Assembly: GCF_000745835.1 (NCBI RefSeq)
Contig: NZ_JQKB01000008.1
Location: forward strand, 1 to 64,000
Direction of reading: 5' to 3'
Length of the DNA: 64,000 nucleotides
Origin: Belnapia moabensis DSM 16746
GTDB lineage: Bacteria; Pseudomonadota; Alphaproteobacteria; Acetobacterales; Acetobacteraceae
Part shown: piece after piece, positions 20,218 to 29,028 of the stretch
How positions within the stretch are numbered: the first letter of the stretch is position 1
Layout of the letters: each line of letters starts with the position of its first letter
Position numbers and translations under genes: made by a program
The notes under the pieces: generated by a model
Database searches by the model: none
The model's input: the letters and a program-made list of their open reading frames with translations, nothing else
Told to the model about the DNA's origin: nothing

Positions 20218-21122
20218 TCGTGGCCCTCTCGGGCGGCATCGGCGGCGCCAAGCTGGCGCTCGGCCTCAGCCATGTCCTGCCGCCGGATGAGTTGCTGATC
20301 GTCGCCAATACCGGCGACGATTTCGAGCATCTCGGCCTCAGCATCTCGCCCGATATCGACACGCTGACCTATGCGCTGGCCGGCCTCGACAACCAGGAAC
20401 TCGGCTGGGGCCGCCGCGACGAGACCTGGTCCTTCATGGAGACGCTGGCGAGCATCGGCGGCGAGACCTGGTTCCGCCTCGGCGACCGCGACCTCGCGCT
20501 CCATGTCGAGCGCACGCGGCGGCTGCGCGCGGGCGAGAGCCTCACCGCCATCACCGCCGACGTCGCCCGCCGCCTCGGCATCGGCCCGCGCATCCTGCCG
20601 ATGAGCGACGACCCGGTGCGGACGCGCATCCGCAGCGACGAAGGCTGGCTCGACTTCCAGCATTGGTTCGTCCGCGACCAGACTCGCCCGCCGGTGCGCG
20701 GGATCGAATTCGCCGGCGCCGCCGAGGCCCGACCGAACCCCGCGCTGCTGGATGCGCTGCTCGCCCGGCCGCGCGCCGTGGTGATCTGCCCTTCCAACCC
20801 CTTCATCAGCATAGAGCCGATCCTGGCCGTGCCTGGCTTGCGCGCCGCCATCGCCGGCTGCGGCGCCCCGGTCGTCGCCGTCTCGTCAATCATCGCCGGC
20901 CAGGCGGTGAAGGGCCCCACCGCGCGCATGTTCGAGCAGGCCGGCATCGGTCCGAGCGCCGCCGCCGTCGCCGCTCGCTATGCCGGGCTGCTGACGCATT
21001 ACGTTATGGAGCCCGGCGACGATGCGACAGGCATCGCGGCGCAGGTCATCCGCGCGCCGACGCTGATGCGGAGCCTCGAGGACAAGATCGCCCTCGCGCG
21101 CGCCGTGCTGGCCGCTGCATGA
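20214..21122 (+). CDS. cofD: F420-0 synthase: phospholactate-type transferase CofD
   Basis: This 302-residue protein begins MIVALSGGIGGAKLA, the family's hallmark. It continues with IVANTGDDFEHLGLSISPD, HWFVRDQTRPPV, ICPSNPFISIEPIL and VAVSSIIAGQAVKGPTARM. It transfers the activated side chain from the GDP/GTP-derived donor made by CofC onto the deazaflavin Fo. The start is GTG 20214, inside the cofE stop; the stop overlaps the cofC ATG (21119-21122), so the three genes are translationally coupled. Confidence 0.95.
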   Translation: MIVALSGGIGGAKLALGLSHVLPPDELLIVANTGDDFEHLGLSISPDIDTLTYALAGLDNQELGWGRRDETWSFMETLASIGGETWFRLGDRDLALHVERTRRLRAGESLTAITADVARRLGIGPRILPMSDDPVRTRIRSDEGWLDFQHWFVRDQTRPPVRGIEFAGAAEARPNPALLDALLARPRAVVICPSNPFISIEPILAVPGLRAAIAGCGAPVVAVSSIIAGQAVKGPTARMFEQAGIGPSAAAVAARYAGLLTHYVMEPGDDATGIAAQVIRAPTLMRSLEDKIALARAVLAAA

Positions 21123-21766
21123 CCTGGGCCATCCTCCCGGTGAAGGAGCTGGCAGGCGCGAAGCAGCGCCTCTCCCCCGCCCTCTCCCCGGCGCAGCGCG
21201 TGGCGCTGATGCAGGTGATGATCGGCGAGGTGCTGGCGGCGCTGCTCGGGGCGCGCGGCCTCGCCGGCGTTGCCCTGGTGACGCTCGACCCCTGGGCGAC
21301 GGACCTCGCCCACCGCAGCGGCGCCCGCGTTCTGACCGAGGGCGCCCGCGACGGCCATACCGGCAGCGTCACCGCCGCCGCCCGCGCACTCGCCGCAGAG
21401 GGCGCGCGCGGCATCCTGACGCTGCCCGGCGACATCCCCGCCGTCACGCCCGCCGAGATCGAGGCGGTGCTCGCCGCGCATGGCGACGCCCCTGCCTTCA
21501 CGATCGCGCCCGCGCATGACGAGCTGGGATCGAATGCCGTGGCGATGTCGCCGCCGCTCGCCGTGCCGCTGCGCTTCGGCGAAGACAGCTACTTCCCCCA
21601 CCTCGCCGCGGCCCGCGCCCAGGGCATCGCGCCGCGCATCGTCCCGCTGCCAGGCATCGGGATGGATATCGACCACCCCGCCGACCTCGCCAGCTTCGCC
21701 CGCCTGCCGGAGGCCGCCGGCACGCGGACGCTCGCCTTCCTGCGCGAGTGCGGCCTCACTCCATAG
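21119..21766 (+). CDS. cofC: F420 side-chain guanylyltransferase CofC
   Basis: This 215-residue nucleotidyltransferase-fold protein opens with WAILPVKELAGAKQRLSPAL and has LTLPGDIPAVTPAEIEAVL and LRFGEDSYFPHLAAARAQG, all typical of CofC/FbiD. It activates 2-phospholactate, phosphoenolpyruvate or 3-phosphoglycerate with GTP, depending on lineage; I cannot tell which from the sequence. Its 3' end overlaps the convergent Bug-protein gene by 11 bases. Confidence 0.92.
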   Translation: MTWAILPVKELAGAKQRLSPALSPAQRVALMQVMIGEVLAALLGARGLAGVALVTLDPWATDLAHRSGARVLTEGARDGHTGSVTAAARALAAEGARGILTLPGDIPAVTPAEIEAVLAAHGDAPAFTIAPAHDELGSNAVAMSPPLAVPLRFGEDSYFPHLAAARAQGIAPRIVPLPGIGMDIDHPADLASFARLPEAAGTRTLAFLRECGLTP

Positions 21767-22742
21767 TCGCGCCGGAGTCCTCGACCAGCTTCTGCCACAC
21801 CTTCTCCTGCGCACGCATGTACTCGCCATAGGCGGCCGGCGTCTCGTCGGCGACGGGGGTGAAGCCGATCGGCTCCATCTTCCCGCGGAAGGTATCGCCC
21901 CGCACCACCTGCGTCAGCGCCCGGTGCAGGATGGCGATGCGGTCCGCCGGCGTCCCCGCCGTGGTGTTGATGGCGTACCAGCTCTGCATGTCGATATTGG
22001 CGCTCGGCAGCAGCTCCTTCATCGAAGGCACGTTGCGCAGCTCCGGCACATAGGTGATGCGCTCGGCGCTGCCGACGGCGAGCGGGCGGAAGGCGCCCTC
22101 GCGGATATTGGCGATCGCCGCCGGGATCACGTCGAACATCATGTCGATATTGCCCGCGAGCAGGTCCTGGAAGGCCGGTCCGCCGCCGCGATAGGGCACA
22201 TGGGTGATGTCGACGCCCGCCGCGCGCTTCACCGACTCGATGGTGAGGTGGCTGACGGTGCCGGTGCCGGAGGAGCCCATGGTGAGCTTGCCGGGGTCCT
22301 TCTTGGCGGCCGCCATCAGCTCCTGGAAGCTCTTGTAGGGACTCTTGCCGTTGACGATCAGCACCACCGTTCCCGTGGTGACCCGCGTCACCGGCGCCAG
22401 GTCGCGCATCGGGTCGAGCGGCATGGACCGGCGGAAGAGGAATTTATTGGCGCAGAGGATGTTCGCCGAGCCGAGCAGCAGCGAGTAGCCGTCCTTCTCC
22501 GCCTTCGCCACCGCATCGGCACCGAGATTGCCGCCGGCGCCGCCGCGGTTCTCGACCACGACATTCTGCCCGACCACTGGCTGCAGCTGCTCCGCCAGCA
22601 GCCGCCCCGTCAGGTCCACGGCGCCGCCTGGGGCGAAGGGCACGACGATGCGGAGCGGCCGTTCGGGGAAGCCCTGGGCGCGGGCAGCGAGAGCGGGCAG
22701 GCTGAGGGCGGCGGCCTTCAGCAGCAGGCGACGATGGGGCAT
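21756..22742 (-). CDS. Bug-family (tripartite tricarboxylate transporter) substrate-binding protein
   Basis: This 328-residue exported protein starts with a Tat-like signal (HRRLLLKAAALSLPALAARA) and has the Bug signature: FPERPLRIVVPFAPGGAVDL, VVVENRGGAGGNLGADAV, MGSSGTGTVSHLTIE and HVPYRGGGPAFQDLLAG. These periplasmic proteins bind carboxylates; large orphan sets are common in this group of bacteria. No TctA/TctB membrane subunits are nearby. It lies between cofC and fbiC but on the strand of fbiC and starts 57 bases beyond the fbiC end, so a role in F420 metabolism is not implied. Confidence 0.9.
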   Translation of the reverse strand: MPHRRLLLKAAALSLPALAARAQGFPERPLRIVVPFAPGGAVDLTGRLLAEQLQPVVGQNVVVENRGGAGGNLGADAVAKAEKDGYSLLLGSANILCANKFLFRRSMPLDPMRDLAPVTRVTTGTVVLIVNGKSPYKSFQELMAAAKKDPGKLTMGSSGTGTVSHLTIESVKRAAGVDITHVPYRGGGPAFQDLLAGNIDMMFDVIPAAIANIREGAFRPLAVGSAERITYVPELRNVPSMKELLPSANIDMQSWYAINTTAGTPADRIAILHRALTQVVRGDTFRGKMEPIGFTPVADETPAAYGEYMRAQEKVWQKLVEDSGATME

Positions 22743-22798
22743 CGGTCTCTCCGGCAGGGGTTTGGCGCCCCCATAACGCAGGACCGCTGAAAAGGCGA

Positions 22799-25144
22799 TT
22801 AACCCGTCACGGCCTCCCTCTTCCGCGGCGCCGTCTGCACCACCGGCGCCAGCTCCGGCGCCTGGAAGGCCGCCTGCCGCCGCCCCTCCGGCACCGGGCC
22901 ATAGAGCGTCGTCCGCTGCTCGGGCAGCCGCCCGATGGAGCGGATCAGCGCCTCCATGGCCTCGGGCGGGTATTCCTGCCCATGCTGGGTGCCGGCGGCG
23001 CGGCTGATGCTCTCGTTCATCAGCGTCCCGCCGAGGTCGTTCGCCCCCGCCTGCAAGGCCATCGCCGCGCCCCGCGGCCCCATCTTCACCCAGCTCGTCT
23101 GGATGTTCGGGATATGCGGATGCAGCGCGAGCCGCGCGACGCTGTGCATCAGCATCGCCTCGCGGAAGGTCGGGCCGCGCCGCGCCTGGCCCTTGAGGAA
23201 CATCGGCGCCTCCATGGCGACGAAGGGGAGGGGGACGAACTCCGTAAAGCCCCCCGTCTCCGCCTGAAGGTCACGCAGCACCAGCAGATGCCGTGCCCAG
23301 TTCAGCGGCCCCTCGACATGGCCGAACATGATCGTCGCCGTCGTCCGGAGGCCGAGCCCATGCGCCGCCCGCGCCACGGCCAGCCATTCGGCGGTGTTCA
23401 CCTTGTCCGGGCAGATGACGGCGCGAATCTCGTCGTCGAGGATTTCCGCCGCCGTCCCCGGCAGCGTGCCGAGCCCCGCCGATTTCAACCTCGCCAGATA
23501 CTCCGTCAGCGAGAGGCCGAGCGTCGCCGCCCCCTGCGTCACCTCGAGCGGCGAGAAGGCGTGGATGTGCATCTCCGGCAGCACCGCGCGGATCGCCGCG
23601 CAGATCGCCTCATAGGTCTCGCCGGTATAGTCGGGATGGATGCCGCCCTGGAGGCAAACCTCCGTCGCGCCGCGATCCCAGGCCTCGACCGCGCGGCGAA
23701 CGATCTCGCCATGATCGAGGTCATAGGCCGGGCCGCGCAGCGCCTCATGCGTCCGCCCCTTGCTGAAGGCGCAGAAGGTGCAGCGATAGGTGCAGATATT
23801 GGTGTAGTTGATGTTGCGGTTGACGACGTAGCGCACCGTCTCGCCGGAGACGGCGGCGCGCAGCGCATCCGCCGCCCGCGTCACATGGGCGAAGTCGGCA
23901 TCGCGCGCGGCAAACAGCCGCATAATCGCCGCCGGCTCCAGCCGCTCGCCACCGGCCGCGCGCTCGACATCCCGCGCCAGCACGGCATCGGCGGCGGCGA
24001 GGCGCGGCGCCGGCAGCATTGGCGGCGTCATCTCGCCCGGTGACCAGCGATCCTCCCGCGCCCAGCCCCCGGCATCGCTCGCCTGGCGCAGCTTCGGCGC
24101 AACGCCGGGCGCGATCCACTCCCCGGCCGCGCGGACATAGGCGGGATAGGCCGGCAGGCGCTGCACCAGCACCTTGCCCGCCTTCGCCGTGCGCGCCGCC
24201 AGCGCCTCGATCTCCGGCCAGGGCGCCTCCGGGTTCACATGGTCGATGGTCACCGGCGAGACGCCGCCCCAGTCGTTCAGCCCCGCCGCGACGAGCCGCT
24301 GATAGACGCCGGGCGAGAGGTTGGGCGGTGCCTGCAGGTTCATCGCCGGCCCGAGCAGGATGCGCGCGACGGCAATGGTCCAGAGCAGGTCGTCGAGATC
24401 GGGCTCCTCGGCGCCAGCCGCCTTCGTGCCCGGCTTCGCCCGAAAGTTCTGGATAATGACTTCCTGGATATGCCCGTGCTCGGCATGAAGGGTGGCGATG
24501 GCCCGCAGGGCCTCGATACGCTCCTCCCGCGTCTCGCCGATGCCGATCAGGATGCCGGTGGTGAAGGGCACGTGCAGCTCGCCGGCGAGGCGCAACACCT
24601 CCAGCCGCGCCGCTGGGTCCTTGTCCGGGCTGCCGTAATGCACGCCGCCCGGCGCGCAGAGCCGCGCGCTGGTGCTCTCCAGCATCACCCCCTGGCTCGC
24701 CGTCACCTCGCGCAGCGCCGCGATCTCCTCGCGCGTCATCACGCCGGGATTGGCATGCGGCAGCAGCCCGGTCTCCTTCAGCACCAGGGCGCACATGGCG
24801 GTGAGGTAGTCGATGGTGCTGGCGTAACCCAGCGCCTCCAGCGCCTCCCGCGCCGCGGGCCAGCGCAACTCTGGCTTGTCGCCCAAGGTGAAGAGCGCCT
24901 CGGTGCAGCCCGCGGCGGCGCCGGCGCGGGCGATGGCCACCACCTCCTCCGGCGTCAGGTAGGGGTTGCGCCCCCGCTGCGGCTTCCCGGCGAAGGTGCA
25001 ATAATGGCAGACGTCGCGGCACAGCTTGGTCAGCGGAATGAAGACCTTCCGCGAATAGGAAAACAGCCGTCCATGGCCCTCATCGCGCAAGGCCGCGGCC
25101 TCCGCCATCAGCGCCGCCAGCGGCCGGTTCAGAAGCGCATCCAT
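22799..25144 (-). CDS. fbiC: FO synthase FbiC (fused CofG-CofH radical SAM enzyme)
   Basis: This 781-residue protein carries two radical SAM domains. The CofG half has C42, C46 and C49 (LCRDVCHYC), and the CofH half has C451, C455 and C458 (NICTYRCTFCAF). The fusion makes the deazaflavin Fo from the flavin precursor 5-amino-6-ribitylaminouracil and tyrosine. The fused form is usual in bacteria, while archaea have separate CofG and CofH. I chose ATG 25144 (MDALLNRPLA); the frame continues to 25207 without family similarity. It is divergent from two F420-type oxidoreductases across 86 bases. Confidence 0.95.
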   Translation of the reverse strand: MDALLNRPLAALMAEAAALRDEGHGRLFSYSRKVFIPLTKLCRDVCHYCTFAGKPQRGRNPYLTPEEVVAIARAGAAAGCTEALFTLGDKPELRWPAAREALEALGYASTIDYLTAMCALVLKETGLLPHANPGVMTREEIAALREVTASQGVMLESTSARLCAPGGVHYGSPDKDPAARLEVLRLAGELHVPFTTGILIGIGETREERIEALRAIATLHAEHGHIQEVIIQNFRAKPGTKAAGAEEPDLDDLLWTIAVARILLGPAMNLQAPPNLSPGVYQRLVAAGLNDWGGVSPVTIDHVNPEAPWPEIEALAARTAKAGKVLVQRLPAYPAYVRAAGEWIAPGVAPKLRQASDAGGWAREDRWSPGEMTPPMLPAPRLAAADAVLARDVERAAGGERLEPAAIMRLFAARDADFAHVTRAADALRAAVSGETVRYVVNRNINYTNICTYRCTFCAFSKGRTHEALRGPAYDLDHGEIVRRAVEAWDRGATEVCLQGGIHPDYTGETYEAICAAIRAVLPEMHIHAFSPLEVTQGAATLGLSLTEYLARLKSAGLGTLPGTAAEILDDEIRAVICPDKVNTAEWLAVARAAHGLGLRTTATIMFGHVEGPLNWARHLLVLRDLQAETGGFTEFVPLPFVAMEAPMFLKGQARRGPTFREAMLMHSVARLALHPHIPNIQTSWVKMGPRGAAMALQAGANDLGGTLMNESISRAAGTQHGQEYPPEAMEALIRSIGRLPEQRTTLYGPVPEGRRQAAFQAPELAPVVQTAPRKREAVTG

Positions 25145-25230
25145 CCCGTCACCCTTGCCCGTCCCGCGGGCTCGCCGCATCCTGTGGCAGAGGCCCGGGC
25201 GACGCAACGCCGGGAGGAGGAAACGGACCC

Positions 25231-26181
25231 ATGCAGATCGGCTTCAACGCGCCGAGCGGCGGCCCGCTGGCGACGCCCGAGGCGCTGACCCGCCTGGCCC
25301 AGGGCGCCGAGGCGCTTGGCTTCCACTACGCGACCGTCAGCGACCATGTGGTCATCCCGCGCGAGATCGGGGCGAAGTATCCCTACACCGACACCGGCGA
25401 ATTCCCCGCCAGCAGCCGCGGCGAGCGGCATGAGTTGCTGACTCAGGCGATGTTCCTCGCCGCGCGGACGGAGCGGTTGCGCATCGTCACCTCAGTGATG
25501 GTCGTCCCGCACCGCCCGGCGATGCTGACGGCCAAGATCCTCTCCACCATCGACGTGCTCTCCGGCGGGCGGCTCACCGTCGGCATCGGCGCCGGCTGGC
25601 TGCGCGAGGAGTTCGAGGCCCTGCAGGCGCCCGATTTCGACGCCCGCGGCCGCGTGACGGACGAGTACATCCTCGCCGCCCGCGAGCTCTGGACCAAGGA
25701 GGAGCCGCGCTTCGAGGGCGAGTTCGTCCGCTTCGGCAATATCGGCTTCGCGCCGAAGCCGGTGCAGAACCCGCTGCCCGTCTGGGTCGGCGGCGAGAGC
25801 GGTCCGGCGCTGCGCCGCGCCGCCCGGCTCGGCGACGGCTGGTACCCGATCGGCACCAATCCCTCGCACCCGCTCGACAGCCTCGCCCGCTACCGCGCCG
25901 CCGTCGAGAAGCTGCACGGCCTGACCCGCGCCGCTGGCCGCGACCCGGCCGGGATGGCGCTCGCCTACCGCGTGCAGAAATTCGGGTCCGATGTACCTGC
26001 GCAGGCTGGCGACGGCGAGCGTCGCCTCTTCTCCGGCCAGCCAGGCGAGATCGCCGCCGATCTCCGAGCGCTGAAATCCCTCGGCGTCGCCGCCGTCGAC
26101 CTCACCTTCCCCGGCGAGACGGCGGATGCGGCGCTCGACGCCATGCGCGCCTTCCGCGACACCATCCTGGCCAAGGTCTGA
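25231..26181 (+). CDS. F420-dependent LLM-class oxidoreductase (TIGR03619-like)
   Basis: This 316-residue luciferase-like protein has MQIGFNAPSGGPLATPEALT, YATVSDHVVIPREI, VMVVPHRPAMLTAKILSTID, TVGIGAGWLREEFEALQ and PVWVGGESGPALRRAARLGDG. The layout is that of the TIGR03619 group of probable F420-dependent enzymes. GGGAGGAGG sits ahead of ATG 25231. It shares a divergent promoter region with fbiC and is followed five bases later by another LLM gene. Substrate unknown. Confidence 0.87.
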   Translation: MQIGFNAPSGGPLATPEALTRLAQGAEALGFHYATVSDHVVIPREIGAKYPYTDTGEFPASSRGERHELLTQAMFLAARTERLRIVTSVMVVPHRPAMLTAKILSTIDVLSGGRLTVGIGAGWLREEFEALQAPDFDARGRVTDEYILAARELWTKEEPRFEGEFVRFGNIGFAPKPVQNPLPVWVGGESGPALRRAARLGDGWYPIGTNPSHPLDSLARYRAAVEKLHGLTRAAGRDPAGMALAYRVQKFGSDVPAQAGDGERRLFSGQPGEIAADLRALKSLGVAAVDLTFPGETADAALDAMRAFRDTILAKV

Positions 26182-26186
26182 CCGCG

Positions 26187-27224
26187 ATGAAGCTCGGCAT
26201 CACCATCGGCATGATCCGCGGCGCCAGGCCGCAGCTCGAGATGGACCTCGTGCTGGAGGCCGAGCGCCTCGGCTTCGACGCCGTCTGGTGCGGCGAGTCC
26301 TACGGCACGGATGCGGTGACGCCCATCGCCTTCGTCCTCGCCCGCACCACGCGCATCAAGGCCGGCACCGGCATCATGCAGATGCCGGCACGCACGCCGA
26401 CCTGCGCGGCGATGACGGCGATGACGCTGCAAGCCCTCTCCGGCAACCGCTTCCTCTGCGGCATCGGCCCATCCGGCCCGCAGGTGGTGGAAGGCTGGCA
26501 CGGCCAGCCCAATGGCAAGCCGCTCGGCCGCACGCGCGAATATGTCGATATCATCCGCGCCATCCTCGCCCGCGAGAAGCCGCTGGAGCACGAGGGCGAG
26601 CACTACCAGATCCCCTACAAGGGGCCCGGCGCCACCGGCCACGGCAAGCCCCTGCGAAGCATCATCCACGGCGACCCTTCGCTGCCGATCTACACCGCCT
26701 CCATCACCCCGGGCGGCCTGCGCCTCTCGGGCGAGATCGCCGAGGGCAACCTGCCGATCTTCATGTCACCCGAAGCCGCCGAGGCCGTGGTCGGCCCGAC
26801 GCTGGAAGGCATGGCCAAATCCGGCCGCAGCCTCGAGGCCTACGACATCGCCCCCTACACCAAGATCCGCCTCGGCGACGACCTCCAAGCCTGCCGCGAC
26901 GCGGTAAAGCCGGAGCTTGCGCTCTACATCGGCGGCATGGGGGCGAGGGGCAAGAATTTCTACAACGACTACTGCAAGCGCCTCGGCTACCCGGATGCGG
27001 CGGTGAAGATCCAGGACGCCTTCCTCGACGGCCGCAAGGCGGAGGCCGCGGCCGCGGTGCCCGACAAGCTGGTGGACGAGATCGCCCTCGTCGGCCCGGC
27101 CGACCGCATCCGCGGCCGCCTGCAGGACTGGAAGGCGGTGGCGAAGGAGGGGAAGGTCGGCACCGTCGTCCTCACCGGCGCGACGCCGGAGGCGCTGCGC
27201 GTCGCCGCCGAGGCCGTCCTCTAG
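26187..27224 (+). CDS. F420-dependent LLM-class oxidoreductase (Rv3520c-like)
   Basis: This 345-residue protein opens with MKLGITIGMIRGARPQLEM and has AVWCGESYGTDAVTPIAF, GTGIMQMPARTPTCAAMTA, FLCGIGPSGPQVVEGWHGQP and PIYTASITPGGLRLSGEIAEG. This matches the Rv3520c-type group of probable F420-dependent oxidoreductases. It is co-directional with the preceding LLM gene. Its TAG shares the CTAG at 27221-27224 with the stop of the convergent COQ7-like gene. The substrate is unknown. Confidence 0.87.
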   Translation: MKLGITIGMIRGARPQLEMDLVLEAERLGFDAVWCGESYGTDAVTPIAFVLARTTRIKAGTGIMQMPARTPTCAAMTAMTLQALSGNRFLCGIGPSGPQVVEGWHGQPNGKPLGRTREYVDIIRAILAREKPLEHEGEHYQIPYKGPGATGHGKPLRSIIHGDPSLPIYTASITPGGLRLSGEIAEGNLPIFMSPEAAEAVVGPTLEGMAKSGRSLEAYDIAPYTKIRLGDDLQACRDAVKPELALYIGGMGARGKNFYNDYCKRLGYPDAAVKIQDAFLDGRKAEAAAAVPDKLVDEIALVGPADRIRGRLQDWKAVAKEGKVGTVVLTGATPEALRVAAEAVL

Positions 27225-27787
27225 ATCCGCCGCGCCGCGGCCACCGCTGCGGCGCTGCCCCGCCCGACGATGCCGCCCCAGAGCCGGGCGAGCCACCCGC
27301 GTCCGGCGCCGAGCAGCTCCGCCGCCTCGTCGCGGTGCTCCACCTCCTCCAGCCGACACCGCTCCAGCAGCGCCCGCACCGCACCGGCCTCGCCGGTCTC
27401 CGGCAGCCGGTCGATCTGCTCCTGGTAGTGGTGGTCGACGAAGGTCTCGACCGCCTCGATCGTCACCTGCACCGCCGCCGGCCCGGCCAGCGCCGGCAGC
27501 GCTCCGGTCAGCCAGCCTGCCACGCGCCAGATCGGCAGCAGCCGGCTGCGCTGCGACGGTTCCAGTAGCCCGTCGAGCAGCCGCAGATGCCCGGCCTCCG
27601 TCTTCAGATGCCGGGCGGCGAAGTCCCGCACCGCCGCATCGCGCGAGCAGGTGAGGATGCCACGATAGATCATCACCGCTCCCGTCTCTCCGGCATGGTT
27701 GGAACGGAGATCGCCGATCAGCAGCGGATGGCGGGCGGCGAGCCGCGCCACGGTGGCGGCGTCGAGGGTGGGGGCGGGCATGTCCAT
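27221..27787 (-). CDS. coq7: COQ7-like demethoxyubiquinone hydroxylase family protein
   Basis: This 188-residue di-iron protein has ligands E34 (NHAGETGAVMIYRG), E64 and H67 (EAGH), E114 region (EAVETFVDHHY) and E148 and H151 (EEVEH). COQ7 hydroxylates demethoxyubiquinone in the ubiquinone pathway. Here it follows an FAD monooxygenase (UbiH-like fold) gene on the same strand, which fits quinone hydroxylation chemistry. ATG 27787 has a poor ribosome site; GTG 27808 is an alternative start. Confidence 0.88.
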   Translation of the reverse strand: MDMPAPTLDAATVARLAARHPLLIGDLRSNHAGETGAVMIYRGILTCSRDAAVRDFAARHLKTEAGHLRLLDGLLEPSQRSRLLPIWRVAGWLTGALPALAGPAAVQVTIEAVETFVDHHYQEQIDRLPETGEAGAVRALLERCRLEEVEHRDEAAELLGAGRGWLARLWGGIVGRGSAAAVAAARRI

Positions 27788-27825
27788 GGCGGCGGAGATG
27801 GCGCTGACCCTCGTTGCAACAAGTC

Positions 27826-29018
27826 TTAGACCCGGACGGGGGCGAATTCCTCTGGCCCCGGCACGTCGGTGTAGAGCCTCCGCAGCTTCGCCAGGAATGC
27901 CGGGTCCCGCTTGGCGATGGAGCCCGCCACCGGGTCGGTACCCGGGCACATCGTATCCGTCGCCTCCAGGCTGAAGCGGCGAACGAAGTCGATCCGCGTG
28001 TCGCGCCAGGCGGCCACGTCCTCCGCCCCGCCGCCCCGCCGCCGCGCCGCAGCAGGGCGCCGGCGATGACGCCGTCCTCGATCGCCTGGGCCGCGCCCTG
28101 GCCGAGCGTCGGCACCATCGCATGCGCCGCATCGCCGAGGAACAGCACCCGCCCCGCCGCCGCCGTCCGCAGCAGCGGCGAATCCTGCAGGCGCGCCCAA
28201 TGGATCGCCTCGACGCCAGCCGCCAGCCGCTCCACCATCCAGGCGACGGCAGGGCAGGCCTGCCCGTCCGGCGTGTAGAGCGCCCGCTGGAAGGCCGCCG
28301 TTTTCGCCTCCGGCGGAGTCTCCGCCCCGGCCGAAGCCAGCGGGAAGCCGCCGGCGATATAGGCCGCTCCCCCCGGCAGCCGGTAGGCCAGCAGCCGCGC
28401 ATTGCCGTTGAACCACTGCCCGTACTCGTCGAAGGGGCAGTCCGCCGCATCCGGCACCAGCAGCCGCGTCATGGCGATGCCGTGGAAGGCCGGCCGTGGC
28501 ACCCCCGCCACCAGCCGCCGCAGCGCCGAATAGCGCCCGTCGCCGGCGACCAGCAGCTCGTAGCCGCGCGGCCGCAGCCTCGCCCCGTCCGGCGCCTCCA
28601 GCACCGGAACGAGACGGCCGGCCGCATCCTCCTCCACCGCCACCAGCTCCAGCTCGTGATGGGTGATGTCCGCCACCGGCCCGCGCAGCTGCCGGTACAG
28701 TTCCGACCAGCGCAGGCGGATGCCGGGCTCCTCCGCCACCTCGTGCAGGTTCAGGTCGAAGAGCCTCCGGCCCTCCGCCGTCTCGATGGTCCAGCGCGTC
28801 CAGGGCAGCGAGACCTCCCGCACCGCCGCATGCCGCGCCGGCAGATGCAGCCGCAGCGCCTTCATCGCATTCGGCCCGCAATTGAGCCCGGTCCCGGCCT
28901 CCTCCTCCTCGCCCCGCGCCATGCGGTCGAAAACATCGACGGAGAAGCCCGGCGCCGCCATCAGCATCTCCGCCAGCACGCTGCCGGCGACCCCGCAACC
29001 GATGATGCCGACCCTCAT
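27826..29018 (-). pseudogene. FAD-dependent monooxygenase (UbiH/PHBH fold) with a frameshift near the C-terminus
   Basis: The N-terminal part from ATG 29018 has the Rossmann motif MRVGIIGCGVAGSVLAE and the second FAD motif VLFLGDAAHAMVPTLGQGAA. The frame then changes inside a G/C run around 28020-28060. After ALLRRGGGAA the first frame gives a non-family tail, while the conserved C-terminus (AAWRDTRIDFVRRFSLE to PGPEEFAPVRV) lies in another frame ending at 27826. One missing base would explain it. A sequencing or assembly error in the GC run is as likely as a real mutation; repaired, the protein would have about 398 residues. Its start is 11 bases from the upstream MBL stop. Confidence 0.8.
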
Positions 29019-29028
29019 ACGCCCGGCC

